A DNA stretch of 64,000 nucleotides from Cryobacterium zongtaii (GTDB lineage Bacteria > Actinomycetota > Actinomycetes > Actinomycetales > Microbacteriaceae). This document shows positions 36,114 to 44,027 of the stretch, in pieces (the first letter of the stretch is position 1; each line of letters opens with the position of its first letter). The stretch is from NCBI RefSeq assembly GCF_002909375.1, contig NZ_PPXD01000001.1, forward strand, positions 233,709 to 297,708, in the 5' to 3' direction. The translations under genes and the position numbers were made by a program. The notes beneath the pieces were generated by a model. It ran no database searches, was not told the origin of the DNA, and saw only the letters and a program-made list of their open reading frames with translations.

Positions 36114-37295
36114 GTGACTCATTCCGGCCCCGCCGGCTCGCCTGAGGGCGTCGGCGCGTTATCCACGCGCCGCGAGGCCCGGGCCCAGCGCGCAGCCGCT
36201 GAGGCATCCGGCACCTCCGCCATCGTCGTTTCTTCCGAGGCCGTTGTCGTGCCCGCCGAGGCCGTCATCGTTTCCGCCGAGTCGGTTGTGGTTTCCGCTG
36301 AGTCCGTCGACGTCACCGCCGAGTCCGCTGTCGTTTCCGCCGAGACGATCGCCGTCACCGCGGTTCCCGTACCGCCGGTTTCGATCCGGTCGGTGTCAGC
36401 GGACCTCGCTGTCATCGTCGGCAGCGCGAGCACCTCGGCCGACGAGTCGTCAGCGCAGGACGACACCGTTCCGCCGCGTGCGGTCCGCCCGGCCCGGTTC
36501 CGGCCGTTCTCCGCACCGTCCACGGCACCCGCCGGCGCCCGCACCGGTCCCGCCCGGCGGCCCGTCAAGCGCCGCAAGCAGTTCGCCAAGATGGTTACCC
36601 TGCTGGCGATCCCGGCCATTTTCCTCACTGCCGCGCTGCCCGCCTACGCGTTCACCCCGCAGGGCGGCTCGACCGCTCTCAGTGCCAAGGCCTCCGGGGA
36701 CACCCAGGCCGTCACCGTGGGCGCCGCCGCTGCCGCCGTGACTATTTCGGCCGACAGCTTCACCGCCACGAGCCAGGCCGAACTCGACGAGATCGAGGCG
36801 AACATCGCGGCGGACCTCGAGCAGCAGCAGGTTGCCGAAGAGACCCGCAGCTCCGCGGCCGAATACGCCGTGGTCGGCATCCGGGCCGAGGGTGACGACT
36901 ACCCCTGGCGGGACGCCGCCACCGAATCCCAGGGCGGCGGGTTCTCCCCGCTCGGCTACTACTACCGCGAGTGCGTGGACTTCGTGGCCTGGCGGCTCAA
37001 CCGCGACGCCGGCGCCACCGGCCCGTTCAAGTGGACCTGGTCGACGATGACTCCCGGCGGCGGCAACGCATCCGCCTGGGCCAATGCCTGGGCGAACAAG
37101 GGTTGGGCCAGCAGCAAGGCGCCCGTCGTGGGTGCCGTGGCCTGGTTCACCTACAACCACGTCGCCTATGTGCAGTCGGTGCCGGGGGACGGCACCGTTG
37201 TGCTCGAGGAATACAACTGGAACGGCTCGCACGCGTATCACACGCGTACAGTGCCGATCAGCGAGGTTCCGGTCTACCTCTACCCGCCGACCTAG
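36114..37295 (+). CDS. Exported CHAP-domain amidase with Val-Ser-Ala-Glu repeat N-terminus
   Basis: A 393-residue protein. An unusual cytoplasmic N-terminus of about 160 residues contains a run of 7-residue repeats of the type VVVSAES (about 40-80). A membrane/signal helix (about 160-180, ending LPAYAFTPQGG), the shared motif ADSFTATSQAELDEIEAN and a C-terminal CHAP domain follow, with catalytic Cys in YRECVDFVAWRLN and His in YNHVAYVQSV. It is a peptidoglycan amidase/endopeptidase. GTG 36114 has AGAGGA upstream. Confidence 0.88.
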   Translation: MTHSGPAGSPEGVGALSTRREARAQRAAAEASGTSAIVVSSEAVVVPAEAVIVSAESVVVSAESVDVTAESAVVSAETIAVTAVPVPPVSIRSVSADLAVIVGSASTSADESSAQDDTVPPRAVRPARFRPFSAPSTAPAGARTGPARRPVKRRKQFAKMVTLLAIPAIFLTAALPAYAFTPQGGSTALSAKASGDTQAVTVGAAAAAVTISADSFTATSQAELDEIEANIAADLEQQQVAEETRSSAAEYAVVGIRAEGDDYPWRDAATESQGGGFSPLGYYYRECVDFVAWRLNRDAGATGPFKWTWSTMTPGGGNASAWANAWANKGWASSKAPVVGAVAWFTYNHVAYVQSVPGDGTVVLEEYNWNGSHAYHTRTVPISEVPVYLYPPT

Positions 37296-37385
37296 TTCCT
37301 GTCGCGGCGTGCCCGCCTCCGAACGAGGGCAGCCCGGCGTACCTGCGCTCAACCGGCGCGGATAACGGCTAAACTTTCCCGGTCA

Positions 37386-37457
37386 GCCTCTGTAGCTCAA
37401 TGGAAGAGCAGTTCCGTCCTAAGGAAAGGGTTGGGGGTTCGAGTCCCTCCAGGGGCA
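37386..37457 (+). tRNA. tRNA-Arg (anticodon CCT)
   Basis: A 72-nt cloverleaf: acceptor GCCTCTG/CAGGGGC (one G-U), D stem GCTC/GAGC, anticodon loop GTCCTAA giving CCT, and T arm GGGGG-TTCGAGT-CCCTC. The first anticodon-stem pair (G-A) is mismatched. CCA is not clearly encoded. Confidence 0.9.
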
Positions 37458-37530
37458 CCCCGCACCGCCGCAACAGATTCAGCTCCCTCACCGGGAAAAG
37501 TTCGTCGCCGAAGGTTGGTACCTTCGAGGA

Positions 37531-38526
37531 ATGAAGACTACGCGGTGGGCAATCCTAGGACCTGGCGATATCGGCGGCTGGTTCGCCCGGGCTCTGCCCG
37601 GCTCGGCGCACGGCACTCTGCACGCAGTCGGTAGCACCAACGCCGAGCGGGCGGCCGCGTTCGCGGCCACGTACGGGGCGCCCGTCACCGGAACCTACGA
37701 GGAACTCCTCTCCCGGGACGACATCGACGCCGTGTACATCTCCACGGTCAACACGACCCACGCGGACCTCGCCGTGGCCGCGCTGCGGGCCGGCAAGGCG
37801 GTGCTGTGCGAGAAGCCGGTAGCGCCGACCGTGGCGGAGGTCGAACGGGTCCTGGACCAGGCCGCGGCCTCCGGACTGCCGTTCGTCGAGGCGTACAAGC
37901 ACCGGTTCGGACCGTTCGCGCGGGCCCTGGACGCCGCCGTCGCCAACCGGGAGGTCGGCACTTCGTTGCAGCTGGTCGCCTCGTTCGGCTTCGCGGCGGG
38001 GCAGCGATCGGGACGCCTGTTCGATCCGGAGCTGGCCGGCGGGGCGATCCTCGACGTGGGCGGCTACCCCGTATCGCTCGCGGTGGCACTCGCCGCTGCT
38101 GCCGGCGTTGACCCGGCAGACCTGACGGTCACCGTCGCCACGGGCGAGGTCGGCGACACCGGCGTGGACGAACACGCCAGCGCGACCATTGCCGCGGCGG
38201 GATTCTCCGCGGAGGCGGAGTGCTCCATCGTCGCCGAGCTGCCGCGGTCGGCGAGGCTCAGCGGGAGCGCCGGGGTCATCGAGCTGGCCGATGTGTTCGG
38301 CAGCCGCAGCGACTCGGCCGCGTCGTTCCTCGTGCGGGCGGATGGCCGTGACCGACTGGTGGAGGTGCCGACGGTGGACCCGTTCGCGACAGAGGCCGAT
38401 GCCGTGTCGCTGGCCCTGCTGGACGGGCGGACCGAGGCGCCCGAGGTGCCGTGGGCGCACAGCCGCAGCGTCGCGCGCCTGCTCGCGCAGTGGCGGGCTG
38501 GACTGGACGCGGCACCGCGCGGCTGA
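37531..38526 (+). CDS. Gfo/Idh/MocA-family NAD(P)-dependent oxidoreductase
   Basis: A 331-residue protein. A Rossmann domain starts MKTTRWAILGPGDIGGWFARAL (GxGxxG-like) with the conserved EKPVAPTVAEVE catalytic-Lys motif at about residues 92-103. A C-terminal alpha/beta sheet domain follows (EAYKHRFGPFARAL, GGAILDVGGYPVSLA). These enzymes oxidise sugars or reduce related carbonyls; the substrate is unknown. It is monocistronic. Confidence 0.9.
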   Translation: MKTTRWAILGPGDIGGWFARALPGSAHGTLHAVGSTNAERAAAFAATYGAPVTGTYEELLSRDDIDAVYISTVNTTHADLAVAALRAGKAVLCEKPVAPTVAEVERVLDQAAASGLPFVEAYKHRFGPFARALDAAVANREVGTSLQLVASFGFAAGQRSGRLFDPELAGGAILDVGGYPVSLAVALAAAAGVDPADLTVTVATGEVGDTGVDEHASATIAAAGFSAEAECSIVAELPRSARLSGSAGVIELADVFGSRSDSAASFLVRADGRDRLVEVPTVDPFATEADAVSLALLDGRTEAPEVPWAHSRSVARLLAQWRAGLDAAPRG

Positions 38527-38600
38527 GCGCATCCGAAGCCGGTACCGACGCGTGAGCCTGACCCGCATAACGCGGTCGGGGTGCGACGTGGGGGCACCGG

Positions 38601-38870
38601 TCACCGGAACTGGGTCAGCTTCAGGACCAGATGCTCGTCTCGAACCCGGTCCAATTCCCGGCGGGCTGCGATCGACTCGGGAGCGAGAGCGGGACGTTCC
38701 CGGCGACGAGCCCTGACGGGCCGGCGACCCCAGCGGATCAGCGCGACACCGAGGTGCATGGCAGCGCGATCGATCAGGCCTACGCGGCGCACCGGGTGCG
38801 CCTCGGGCGAACGAACGGGTTGGGGTGGGTGATCGTGGCGGCCCGGATCGGGCGCCAGTTGGGTATTCAT
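38601..38870 (-). CDS. Small basic protein of unknown function
   Basis: An 89-residue protein. A His/Pro-rich N-terminus, the central VRRVGLIDRAAMHLGVALIRWGRRP, and a charged helical C-terminus (ELDRVRDEHLVLKLTQFR) can be seen. AAGGA precedes ATG 38870. Codon use and the Shine-Dalgarno look genuine. No family is recognised. A short hydrophobic ORF with a perfect Shine-Dalgarno lies upstream on the same strand (39186). Confidence 0.55.
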   Translation of the reverse strand: MNTQLAPDPGRHDHPPQPVRSPEAHPVRRVGLIDRAAMHLGVALIRWGRRPVRARRRERPALAPESIAARRELDRVRDEHLVLKLTQFR

Positions 38871-39117
38871 GATGATGCGTTCCTTAACGAGGACGGTTCG
38901 CGAATCCGGGCGCTCTGGAAGAGCGTTCGGGGTCGCCGAATGAAGGGTGGCCGCGCACGGCGGCACGAGGGCGACGCGCGAAGTGCGCGCCGCTCACGGG
39001 GTGAGTGACCCGGGCAGACGGATGCAGAGGGTGCGGGATGCACCGAGTGCGGATGCTGCCTGGTCGGGCTTCGAGAGCGTCACCACCGTCTGGACCGGTG
39101 GGTTACCTACTGGCCGA

Positions 39118-39186
39118 TCAGGCGGTGAAGACGCCGACGAAGCCGGCGGTGGTACGGAATGCGAATGCAATCTTCTGAGTAATCAC
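39118..39186 (-). CDS. 22-residue ORF with strong ribosome binding site
   Basis: GTG 39186 is preceded by AAAGGAG with a 6-nt spacer. The peptide reads VITQKIAFAFRTTAGFVGVF then TA. It is hydrophobic and Phe/Thr-rich. A CCACCG/CGGTGG hairpin (39083-39101) follows 17 bp after the stop, then the 89-residue gene. It could be a leader peptide or a membrane micro-protein; low confidence. Confidence 0.35.
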   Translation of the reverse strand: MITQKIAFAFRTTAGFVGVFTA

Positions 39187-39297
39187 GCGAGGCTCCTTTC
39201 GTCGTATGGCGTAGGCATCACCGTAGTGGGCAATCCGCTCTTCGCGCAACACTTTCTCGCACTTCCGTGGCCGGGCCCGGCTGGGTACCCTCGAAGT

Positions 39298-39570
39298 ATG
39301 TGTCGGAACATTCATCAGCTTCACAATTTTGAACCTGCCGCCACCGACGACGAGGTGTATGCGGCGTCGCTGCAGTTCGTGCGCAAGATCAGCGGGTCGA
39401 CCAAGCCGTCGAAGGCCAACGAGGAGGCCTTCAACCGGGCGGTCGCGGAAATCGCCCACATCTCGCGGCATCTGCTCGAAGACCTGGTCACGACCGCTCC
39501 GCCCAAGAACCGCGAGGTGGAGGCGGACAAGGCCAGGGCTCGCTCGGCGAAGCGGTTCGCCGCGGCCTGA
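39298..39570 (+). CDS. DUF2277 protein
   Basis: A 90-residue protein starting MCRNIHQLHNFEPAATDDEV, with ASLQFVRKISGSTKPSKANE and LVTTAPPKNREVEADKARAR. The MCRNI...NFEPPAT start is diagnostic of DUF2277. It is a small cytoplasmic protein of unknown function, convergent with the HtrA-like gene. Confidence 0.9.
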   Translation: MCRNIHQLHNFEPAATDDEVYAASLQFVRKISGSTKPSKANEEAFNRAVAEIAHISRHLLEDLVTTAPPKNREVEADKARARSAKRFAAA

Positions 39571-39593
39571 TCGACCGGCAGTGTTGGGCCGGG

Positions 39594-40535
39594 TCAGGAC
39601 TCCGGGAGTTCCCGCGGCACGGTGATCGCGTCGACCAGGGCGCCGTTTCGCCAGACCGTGATCTCGATGGGTGTGTCGATCGCGGCCTCGACCATCAGCT
39701 GCTGCACTGCCGTGGCCGTGACCACCGGCTGCCCGGCGAGTTCGACCACGATGTCGCCGCGGTGCAACCCGGCCTCCTCTGCCGGGCTGCCCGGGGACAC
39801 TGCCGCCACCCGTAGGCCGGTCGGCGAGCCGATCCGGGCCGCCAGGGTCGGTGGCAGCGGCACCTGGGCGCCGGCGATGCCCAGCCAGGCCCGCCGCATC
39901 CGCCCGGTGGTCATCAGCGCCGTGATGATCGCCCGGGTGCTCACATTGATCGGCACCGCCAGCCCCACGCCGATGCCCGCCACCGCGGTGTTGACCCCGA
40001 CCATGCGCCCGGTGCTGTCGGCCAGCACCCCGCCGCTGTTGCCCGGGTTGAGGGCTGCGTCGGTCTGGATCACCTCGTCGATCACCCGCCCGGACCGGGT
40101 GGGGAGCGACCGGCCGAGCGCCGAGACGATGCCGGCGGTGACGCTGCCGGCCAGACCCAGCGGATTGCCCAGGGCCACCACCACCTGGCCGACGCGCAAC
40201 CGCGCGGCGTCGCCGAACCGCACCGGCGGCGGGGTGGCATCGCGTGCGTGCAGCACGGCCAGATCGGAGAGGGTGTCGCGGCCGACGACGTCGACCCGGC
40301 TCCCGGTGCCGTCGGCGAACCCGACGTCAGCGGTGCCGGCGCCCGCGACGACATGTGCGCTGGTGAGGAGGAATCCGTCGTCGGTGATGACACTCGCGCT
40401 GCCCGCTCCCGCTCCCTGGGAACTGCGCACCGAGACACTGGCCACGCTGGGCAGCACCCGCGTGGCCACGGCCGTGACGGTTCTCGAGTAGGCGTCGAGC
40501 AGCCCGTCGTCATCCATCGCCGGGATATCGTTCAT
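39594..40535 (-). CDS. HtrA/DegP-like serine protease with PDZ domain, no membrane anchor
   Basis: A 313-residue protein. The trypsin-like domain has the catalytic triad His (TSAHVVAG), Asp (DTLSDLAVL) and Ser (ALNPGNSGGVL). A PDZ domain follows (GLRVAAVSPGSPAEEAGLHRGDIV). Actinobacterial HtrA proteins usually carry an N-terminal membrane segment; none is visible here, and the N-terminus MNDIPAMDDDGLLDAYSRTV looks cytoplasmic. ATG 40535 has no clear Shine-Dalgarno; ATG 40517 is an alternative. Confidence 0.85.
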   Translation of the reverse strand: MNDIPAMDDDGLLDAYSRTVTAVATRVLPSVASVSVRSSQGAGAGSASVITDDGFLLTSAHVVAGAGTADVGFADGTGSRVDVVGRDTLSDLAVLHARDATPPPVRFGDAARLRVGQVVVALGNPLGLAGSVTAGIVSALGRSLPTRSGRVIDEVIQTDAALNPGNSGGVLADSTGRMVGVNTAVAGIGVGLAVPINVSTRAIITALMTTGRMRRAWLGIAGAQVPLPPTLAARIGSPTGLRVAAVSPGSPAEEAGLHRGDIVVELAGQPVVTATAVQQLMVEAAIDTPIEITVWRNGALVDAITVPRELPES

Positions 40536-40695
40536 GGCACCAGAGCGTACGTCCGTCGGATTGGACTGTGGGCGCCGTTCGCTGCCAGCAGACTGTGGCG
40601 TTCGGGACGGCCGGACGACGGCGTGCCGCGAGGGTCGGCGTGCCGGCGGCGAGTGCCGAAGACACCGATGGGTTCGCCGGGTGCCGCCGGCCGGA

Positions 40696-41583
40696 TCAGT
40701 CGCCCTCCTCGAGGGAGTCGGCGACCTCGCGTGCGTCGCGGGCGCGGGTTCTGGAGTCCTCCCCAGCGGTGTGCGCCTCGGCGCGGGCGTCGGCCAGGGC
40801 GCTCTCGTCGGCGACGACGGAGGCGAGCGCCGCGGAGGCCGTATCCAGCTGTTCCCGAAGCTCCGCAATCTCCGCTTCGAGGCTGGTCCGGCGAAGCGTG
40901 AGCCGGTGGGCGCGACGGTCCAGGGCGTCGACTTCCGCCTCGGCGACGTCCGCGTCGCGCTCCAGACGTTCCGCTTCCCGCCTGGCCTCCTTCCGGCGGC
41001 GGACGTCGGCGAGTTGAACGGGATCCGGCAGTGCCGCGCCGCGGGAGCGGCCCCGAGGCTCCGGCCACGACTCCGGATCAGACACGGCCACGGCACCGTC
41101 CAGGTCGACGGGCTCATAACCGACCGCCCGCAACGGCTTGACCAGAAGTCCGCTGGCGATCGCCGCGGCGGCCGAAGGATCGGACGTTGCGGCCTGCAGG
41201 GTCTGCTCGACCTCGCCGACGACGCTCGCAGTAGGCCGGTGACCGAGGCCGGCGGCGAGGTCGGCGCCCGCAGCGGCGAGGGCGGCGATGGCGACTCGGC
41301 GCTCGCCGCCGAGCCGCCTGAGCGCGTCACGCTCGAGATGCTCCTGCGCTGTGCGCATCTGTTCGCCGAGGTCGAGGAGCGCAGTAAGTTCGTCGACGTT
41401 CTCCCGGGCGAGGAGGTTGACCACCCAGGCCGCAGGAGAGGGTTTCTTCAAAACCGCGACCTGCTTGGCGAGAGCGGCATCCGATGATTTCAGCTCCTGT
41501 GCCCTGGCATTGCGCGCGGCCGTGAAGTCCTGGGGCCGAAGGCCGTACAGTTCCCGAGCGACATCCGTGAGAATTGCGACCAT
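40696..41583 (-). CDS. Coiled-coil protein of unknown function
   Basis: A 295-residue cytoplasmic protein. The N-terminal motif LYGLRPQDFTAARNARAQELK...LKKPSPAAWVVNLLAR (about 12-62) is a conserved signature in actinobacterial hypothetical proteins. The C-terminal half (about 190-290) is a long charged coiled coil. No enzyme motif is present. ATG 41583 was chosen over an upstream in-frame ATG at 41625. Confidence 0.75.
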   Translation of the reverse strand: MVAILTDVARELYGLRPQDFTAARNARAQELKSSDAALAKQVAVLKKPSPAAWVVNLLARENVDELTALLDLGEQMRTAQEHLERDALRRLGGERRVAIAALAAAGADLAAGLGHRPTASVVGEVEQTLQAATSDPSAAAAIASGLLVKPLRAVGYEPVDLDGAVAVSDPESWPEPRGRSRGAALPDPVQLADVRRRKEARREAERLERDADVAEAEVDALDRRAHRLTLRRTSLEAEIAELREQLDTASAALASVVADESALADARAEAHTAGEDSRTRARDAREVADSLEEGD

Positions 41584-41649
41584 GGGACCATCCTCGCTCG
41601 CACCGGCGGCAGCCGCCAGCACCACGCGGTACCGGGCACGGATGGTGCC

Positions 41650-42252
41650 TCAGCGGATGCGCACCCCCGAGGCCTTGAGCTCCAGCGCGGCGAGTGAGCG
41701 CATCACCTCGGGGTCGCCCCGACGCCACGCGGACACGGGGTCGGCGTCGACCGCCGCAAACACCGACAGCTTCTGATTCGTCAGGGCCCGCAGCGCGAGC
41801 AGGTCCACGGTGATGCCTGCCCGAACCAGCCGCCGTGTCGTGGCCGCCCGGCGCGTGAACCGCAGGCGGGGTACGAGCCAGAACAGCAGGATCGTCGCGA
41901 CAGGCACGACGGCGATTCCCCACCCCAGGCCGACGGCGAGATTCAGCACGGCCTCCTGCTGGCTGCGGCCGGCCGCCTCCAGGCTCTGGCCCGCGCCGCT
42001 GGCGGCCTCGAACGGTGCCCGGATGCCGCCGCCGATGAGCGGCATACCGCCGAACCTGTCGCCGATGTCAGTCATCGTGGTCGAGAAGTCGGAGCCGGCG
42101 GACTCCATCTGCTCGCCGAACCGGGCGAGGTCGATCACCAGCGAGTAGACGAAAGCGCCGAGCCCGATCCAAGCGGCGATGGCGGCGACGGCGATCACGT
42201 CGACCGCGACCTGACGGGAGCGATGGGCGGCGTAGTCGGAGTAGATCTGCAT
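41650..42252 (-). CDS. Two-helix membrane protein, unknown function
   Basis: A 200-residue protein starting MQIYSDYAAHRSRQVAVDVI. TM1 (about 20-44), an extracellular loop of about 55 residues (Gly/Met rich), TM2 (about 102-128) and a basic cytoplasmic domain (RRAATTRRLVRAGITVDLLALRAL) follow. GAGGGG precedes ATG 42252. It is recognisable as a common actinobacterial hypothetical; no function. Confidence 0.75.
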   Translation of the reverse strand: MQIYSDYAAHRSRQVAVDVIAVAAIAAWIGLGAFVYSLVIDLARFGEQMESAGSDFSTTMTDIGDRFGGMPLIGGGIRAPFEAASGAGQSLEAAGRSQQEAVLNLAVGLGWGIAVVPVATILLFWLVPRLRFTRRAATTRRLVRAGITVDLLALRALTNQKLSVFAAVDADPVSAWRRGDPEVMRSLAALELKASGVRIR

Positions 42253-42430
42253 CCCCTCACTATCGCGTAAACGCCGATGTCGTCGTGCGGGCTCCCTGCT
42301 CGCCGATGCCGTTCGCTGACGATCGGATCGGACCCGACGGCCGCTCTGCGGCGGTATCGCTTCGCGGTCAGCGCGGTTACCCTGTGTGCCATCGGGTAGT
42401 CAGGGAGTTCTCACGGGAGCGGAGGATCTG

Positions 42431-42634
42431 ATGGCATCGGACGGTCGTGGCAACGTGACGGTGGGAGACGGGGGGTGGGGGTTCTTCTTCCTTCTGGCTT
42501 ACGTCGGAGCGGCCATCTACTTCGTCTCCACGTCGGACGGATCGTTCTGGGGCTTCATCCTGGGCCTGTTCCAGGCCATCGTCTGGCCGGTCTATCTGAC
42601 CTATGAGGTGTTACTTCTGCTGGTCGGGCCCTGA
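42431..42634 (+). CDS. Small membrane protein
   Basis: A 67-residue protein with two hydrophobic segments (GWGFFFLLAYVGAAIYFVS and FWGFILGLFQAIVWPVYL). GGAGGA lies 5 nt before ATG 42431, a strong start. Function is unknown. Confidence 0.75.
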   Translation: MASDGRGNVTVGDGGWGFFFLLAYVGAAIYFVSTSDGSFWGFILGLFQAIVWPVYLTYEVLLLLVGP

Positions 42635-42666
42635 TCGGGGAGCCCGACGGTCCTTCCTGCGGTGGT

Positions 42667-42876
42667 CTACGCCGCGCGGTCGATCCCGGCCGGCTGGGCC
42701 GCCCACAGTGCAATCCGGTCGAGGGAGTGGGCAGGCACCCGGTCGACGGCCACGGGCGGGCCGGCGGGCAGGTCGGCGGGACCGTGGGTGCCGGCCGACA
42801 CCATGACCAGGGTCGCCGTCATGACGATGGGGCGCAGGGACCGGTGGGCGGGACGGGTGTGCAGGATCGTGGTCAT
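42667..42876 (-). CDS. Short hypothetical protein
   Basis: 69 residues, with a short hydrophobic segment (RPIVMTATLVMVSAG) and a Pro/Ala-rich remainder ending LDRIALWAAQPAGIDRAA. AGAGGA lies 5 nt before ATG 42876, the main evidence for translation. No family is recognised. Confidence 0.45.
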   Translation of the reverse strand: MTTILHTRPAHRSLRPIVMTATLVMVSAGTHGPADLPAGPPVAVDRVPAHSLDRIALWAAQPAGIDRAA

Positions 42877-43014
42877 GGGGTTCCTCTCGACGGGCGGCTG
42901 CCGATCGGGTGAACGGGATCGGTACCTCCATCGTCGCGAATTACGGGTACGCAGACATCCCCTGGACGGATGAACCCGGGTACTACCGGCGATGTAGTCG
43001 GCGTACCGTGCTGG

Positions 43015-43317
43015 TTAGCCGCGGGACTGTAGGAAGACCATGACGAGGGTGCCCGCGCCGTAGAGCAGCAGCTTGCCCTTGTAGCCGGCCCACCACTGAC
43101 GCGGTGCCGGCTCGGTGTCCTCGAGGTCCTCGGGGAGATCGGCATCCGAGTCGCCGTCAACAGTCGTGTTGCCGTCCGACCGGTCTCTGGGGGTGGGCCG
43201 GATGGGCGTGCCGACGCCCGGTCCGCCGGCAAGGCGCTCGAAAGGCCGGGCCAGAAACTCGGGTATCTTGATACGGTCGAACTCGTCGCGCGGTTCGTCG
43301 CTCTTGTTCTTGCTCAT
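43015..43317 (-). CDS. Small C-tail-anchored protein
   Basis: A 100-residue protein. A charged N-terminus (MSKNKSDEPRDEFDRIKIPE), an acidic middle, and one C-terminal hydrophobic helix (GKLLLYGAGTLVMVFLQ) are seen. GAAGGGGGC precedes ATG 43317. Function is unknown. Confidence 0.7.
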   Translation of the reverse strand: MSKNKSDEPRDEFDRIKIPEFLARPFERLAGGPGVGTPIRPTPRDRSDGNTTVDGDSDADLPEDLEDTEPAPRQWWAGYKGKLLLYGAGTLVMVFLQSRG

Positions 43318-43439
43318 CCGAAAATGCCCCCTTCGCTCTCAGTCTAGGGACTCCGCGCGGCCATCACATCGCCCGGGGTGCCCGGCGTCGGACCTGGCAG
43401 AAGACACCCAGTATTGTCGTGCCGAGCACAGGAGTCCCG

Positions 43440-44027
43440 ATGACCGAACACGAAACCTTCACACGCACCCGGGTCTGGGCGGCCGAGCCCGTGCAGACCG
43501 ACGACGCGATCCTCGAGAACACCGGGCATGCGTGGGAGGAGTGGGTCGATCTCATCGACGACGGCCCCGGCCGCCAGGCCGGGCACACCGCCATCGCCGC
43601 CTGGGTGCACGCCGCGCACGGTGTGGACGGCTGGTGGGCGCAGGGCGTGACCGTGGGTTACGAACGCATCACCGGCCTGAGGCTGCCCGGCCAGATGCCC
43701 GACGGCAGCTTCAGCGTGAGCCGCACGCGGGTGCTGGCCCTGGACCGCGACGTGCTGCGCGAACTGCTGCTCGACGAGGGTGGCCGCGCCGATCTGTTTC
43801 CCGGTCTCGACCTGGTGCTGCGCTCGAAGCCGGCGTCGAAGGCACTGCGATTCACCCTCGCGCGTGCGGACGAGCCGCTGGGGTCGATCCTGTTCTCCAC
43901 CGACCTGCTGCCCGACGGGCGGCTGCGGCTGGGCGTGACGCACGACAAGGTGGCGTCGTTCGACGAGGCCGAGCGGTGGAAACTGTTCTGGGCCGAGTGG
44001 CTCGCCGCCGTCGAGCGGCTGGCCTAG
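43440..44027 (+). CDS. DUF4287/SRPBCC-like protein
   Basis: A 195-residue protein. The N-terminal segment (GHAWEEWVDLIDD...HTAIAAWVHAAHGVDGWWAQGVTVGYERITG) resembles DUF4287 helices fused to an AHSA1/SRPBCC ligand-binding fold (ending WKLFWAEWLAAVERLA). No catalytic motif is present. Its TAG stop overlaps the stop of the convergent MocR gene in a shared CTAG. Confidence 0.72.
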   Translation: MTEHETFTRTRVWAAEPVQTDDAILENTGHAWEEWVDLIDDGPGRQAGHTAIAAWVHAAHGVDGWWAQGVTVGYERITGLRLPGQMPDGSFSVSRTRVLALDRDVLRELLLDEGGRADLFPGLDLVLRSKPASKALRFTLARADEPLGSILFSTDLLPDGRLRLGVTHDKVASFDEAERWKLFWAEWLAAVERLA

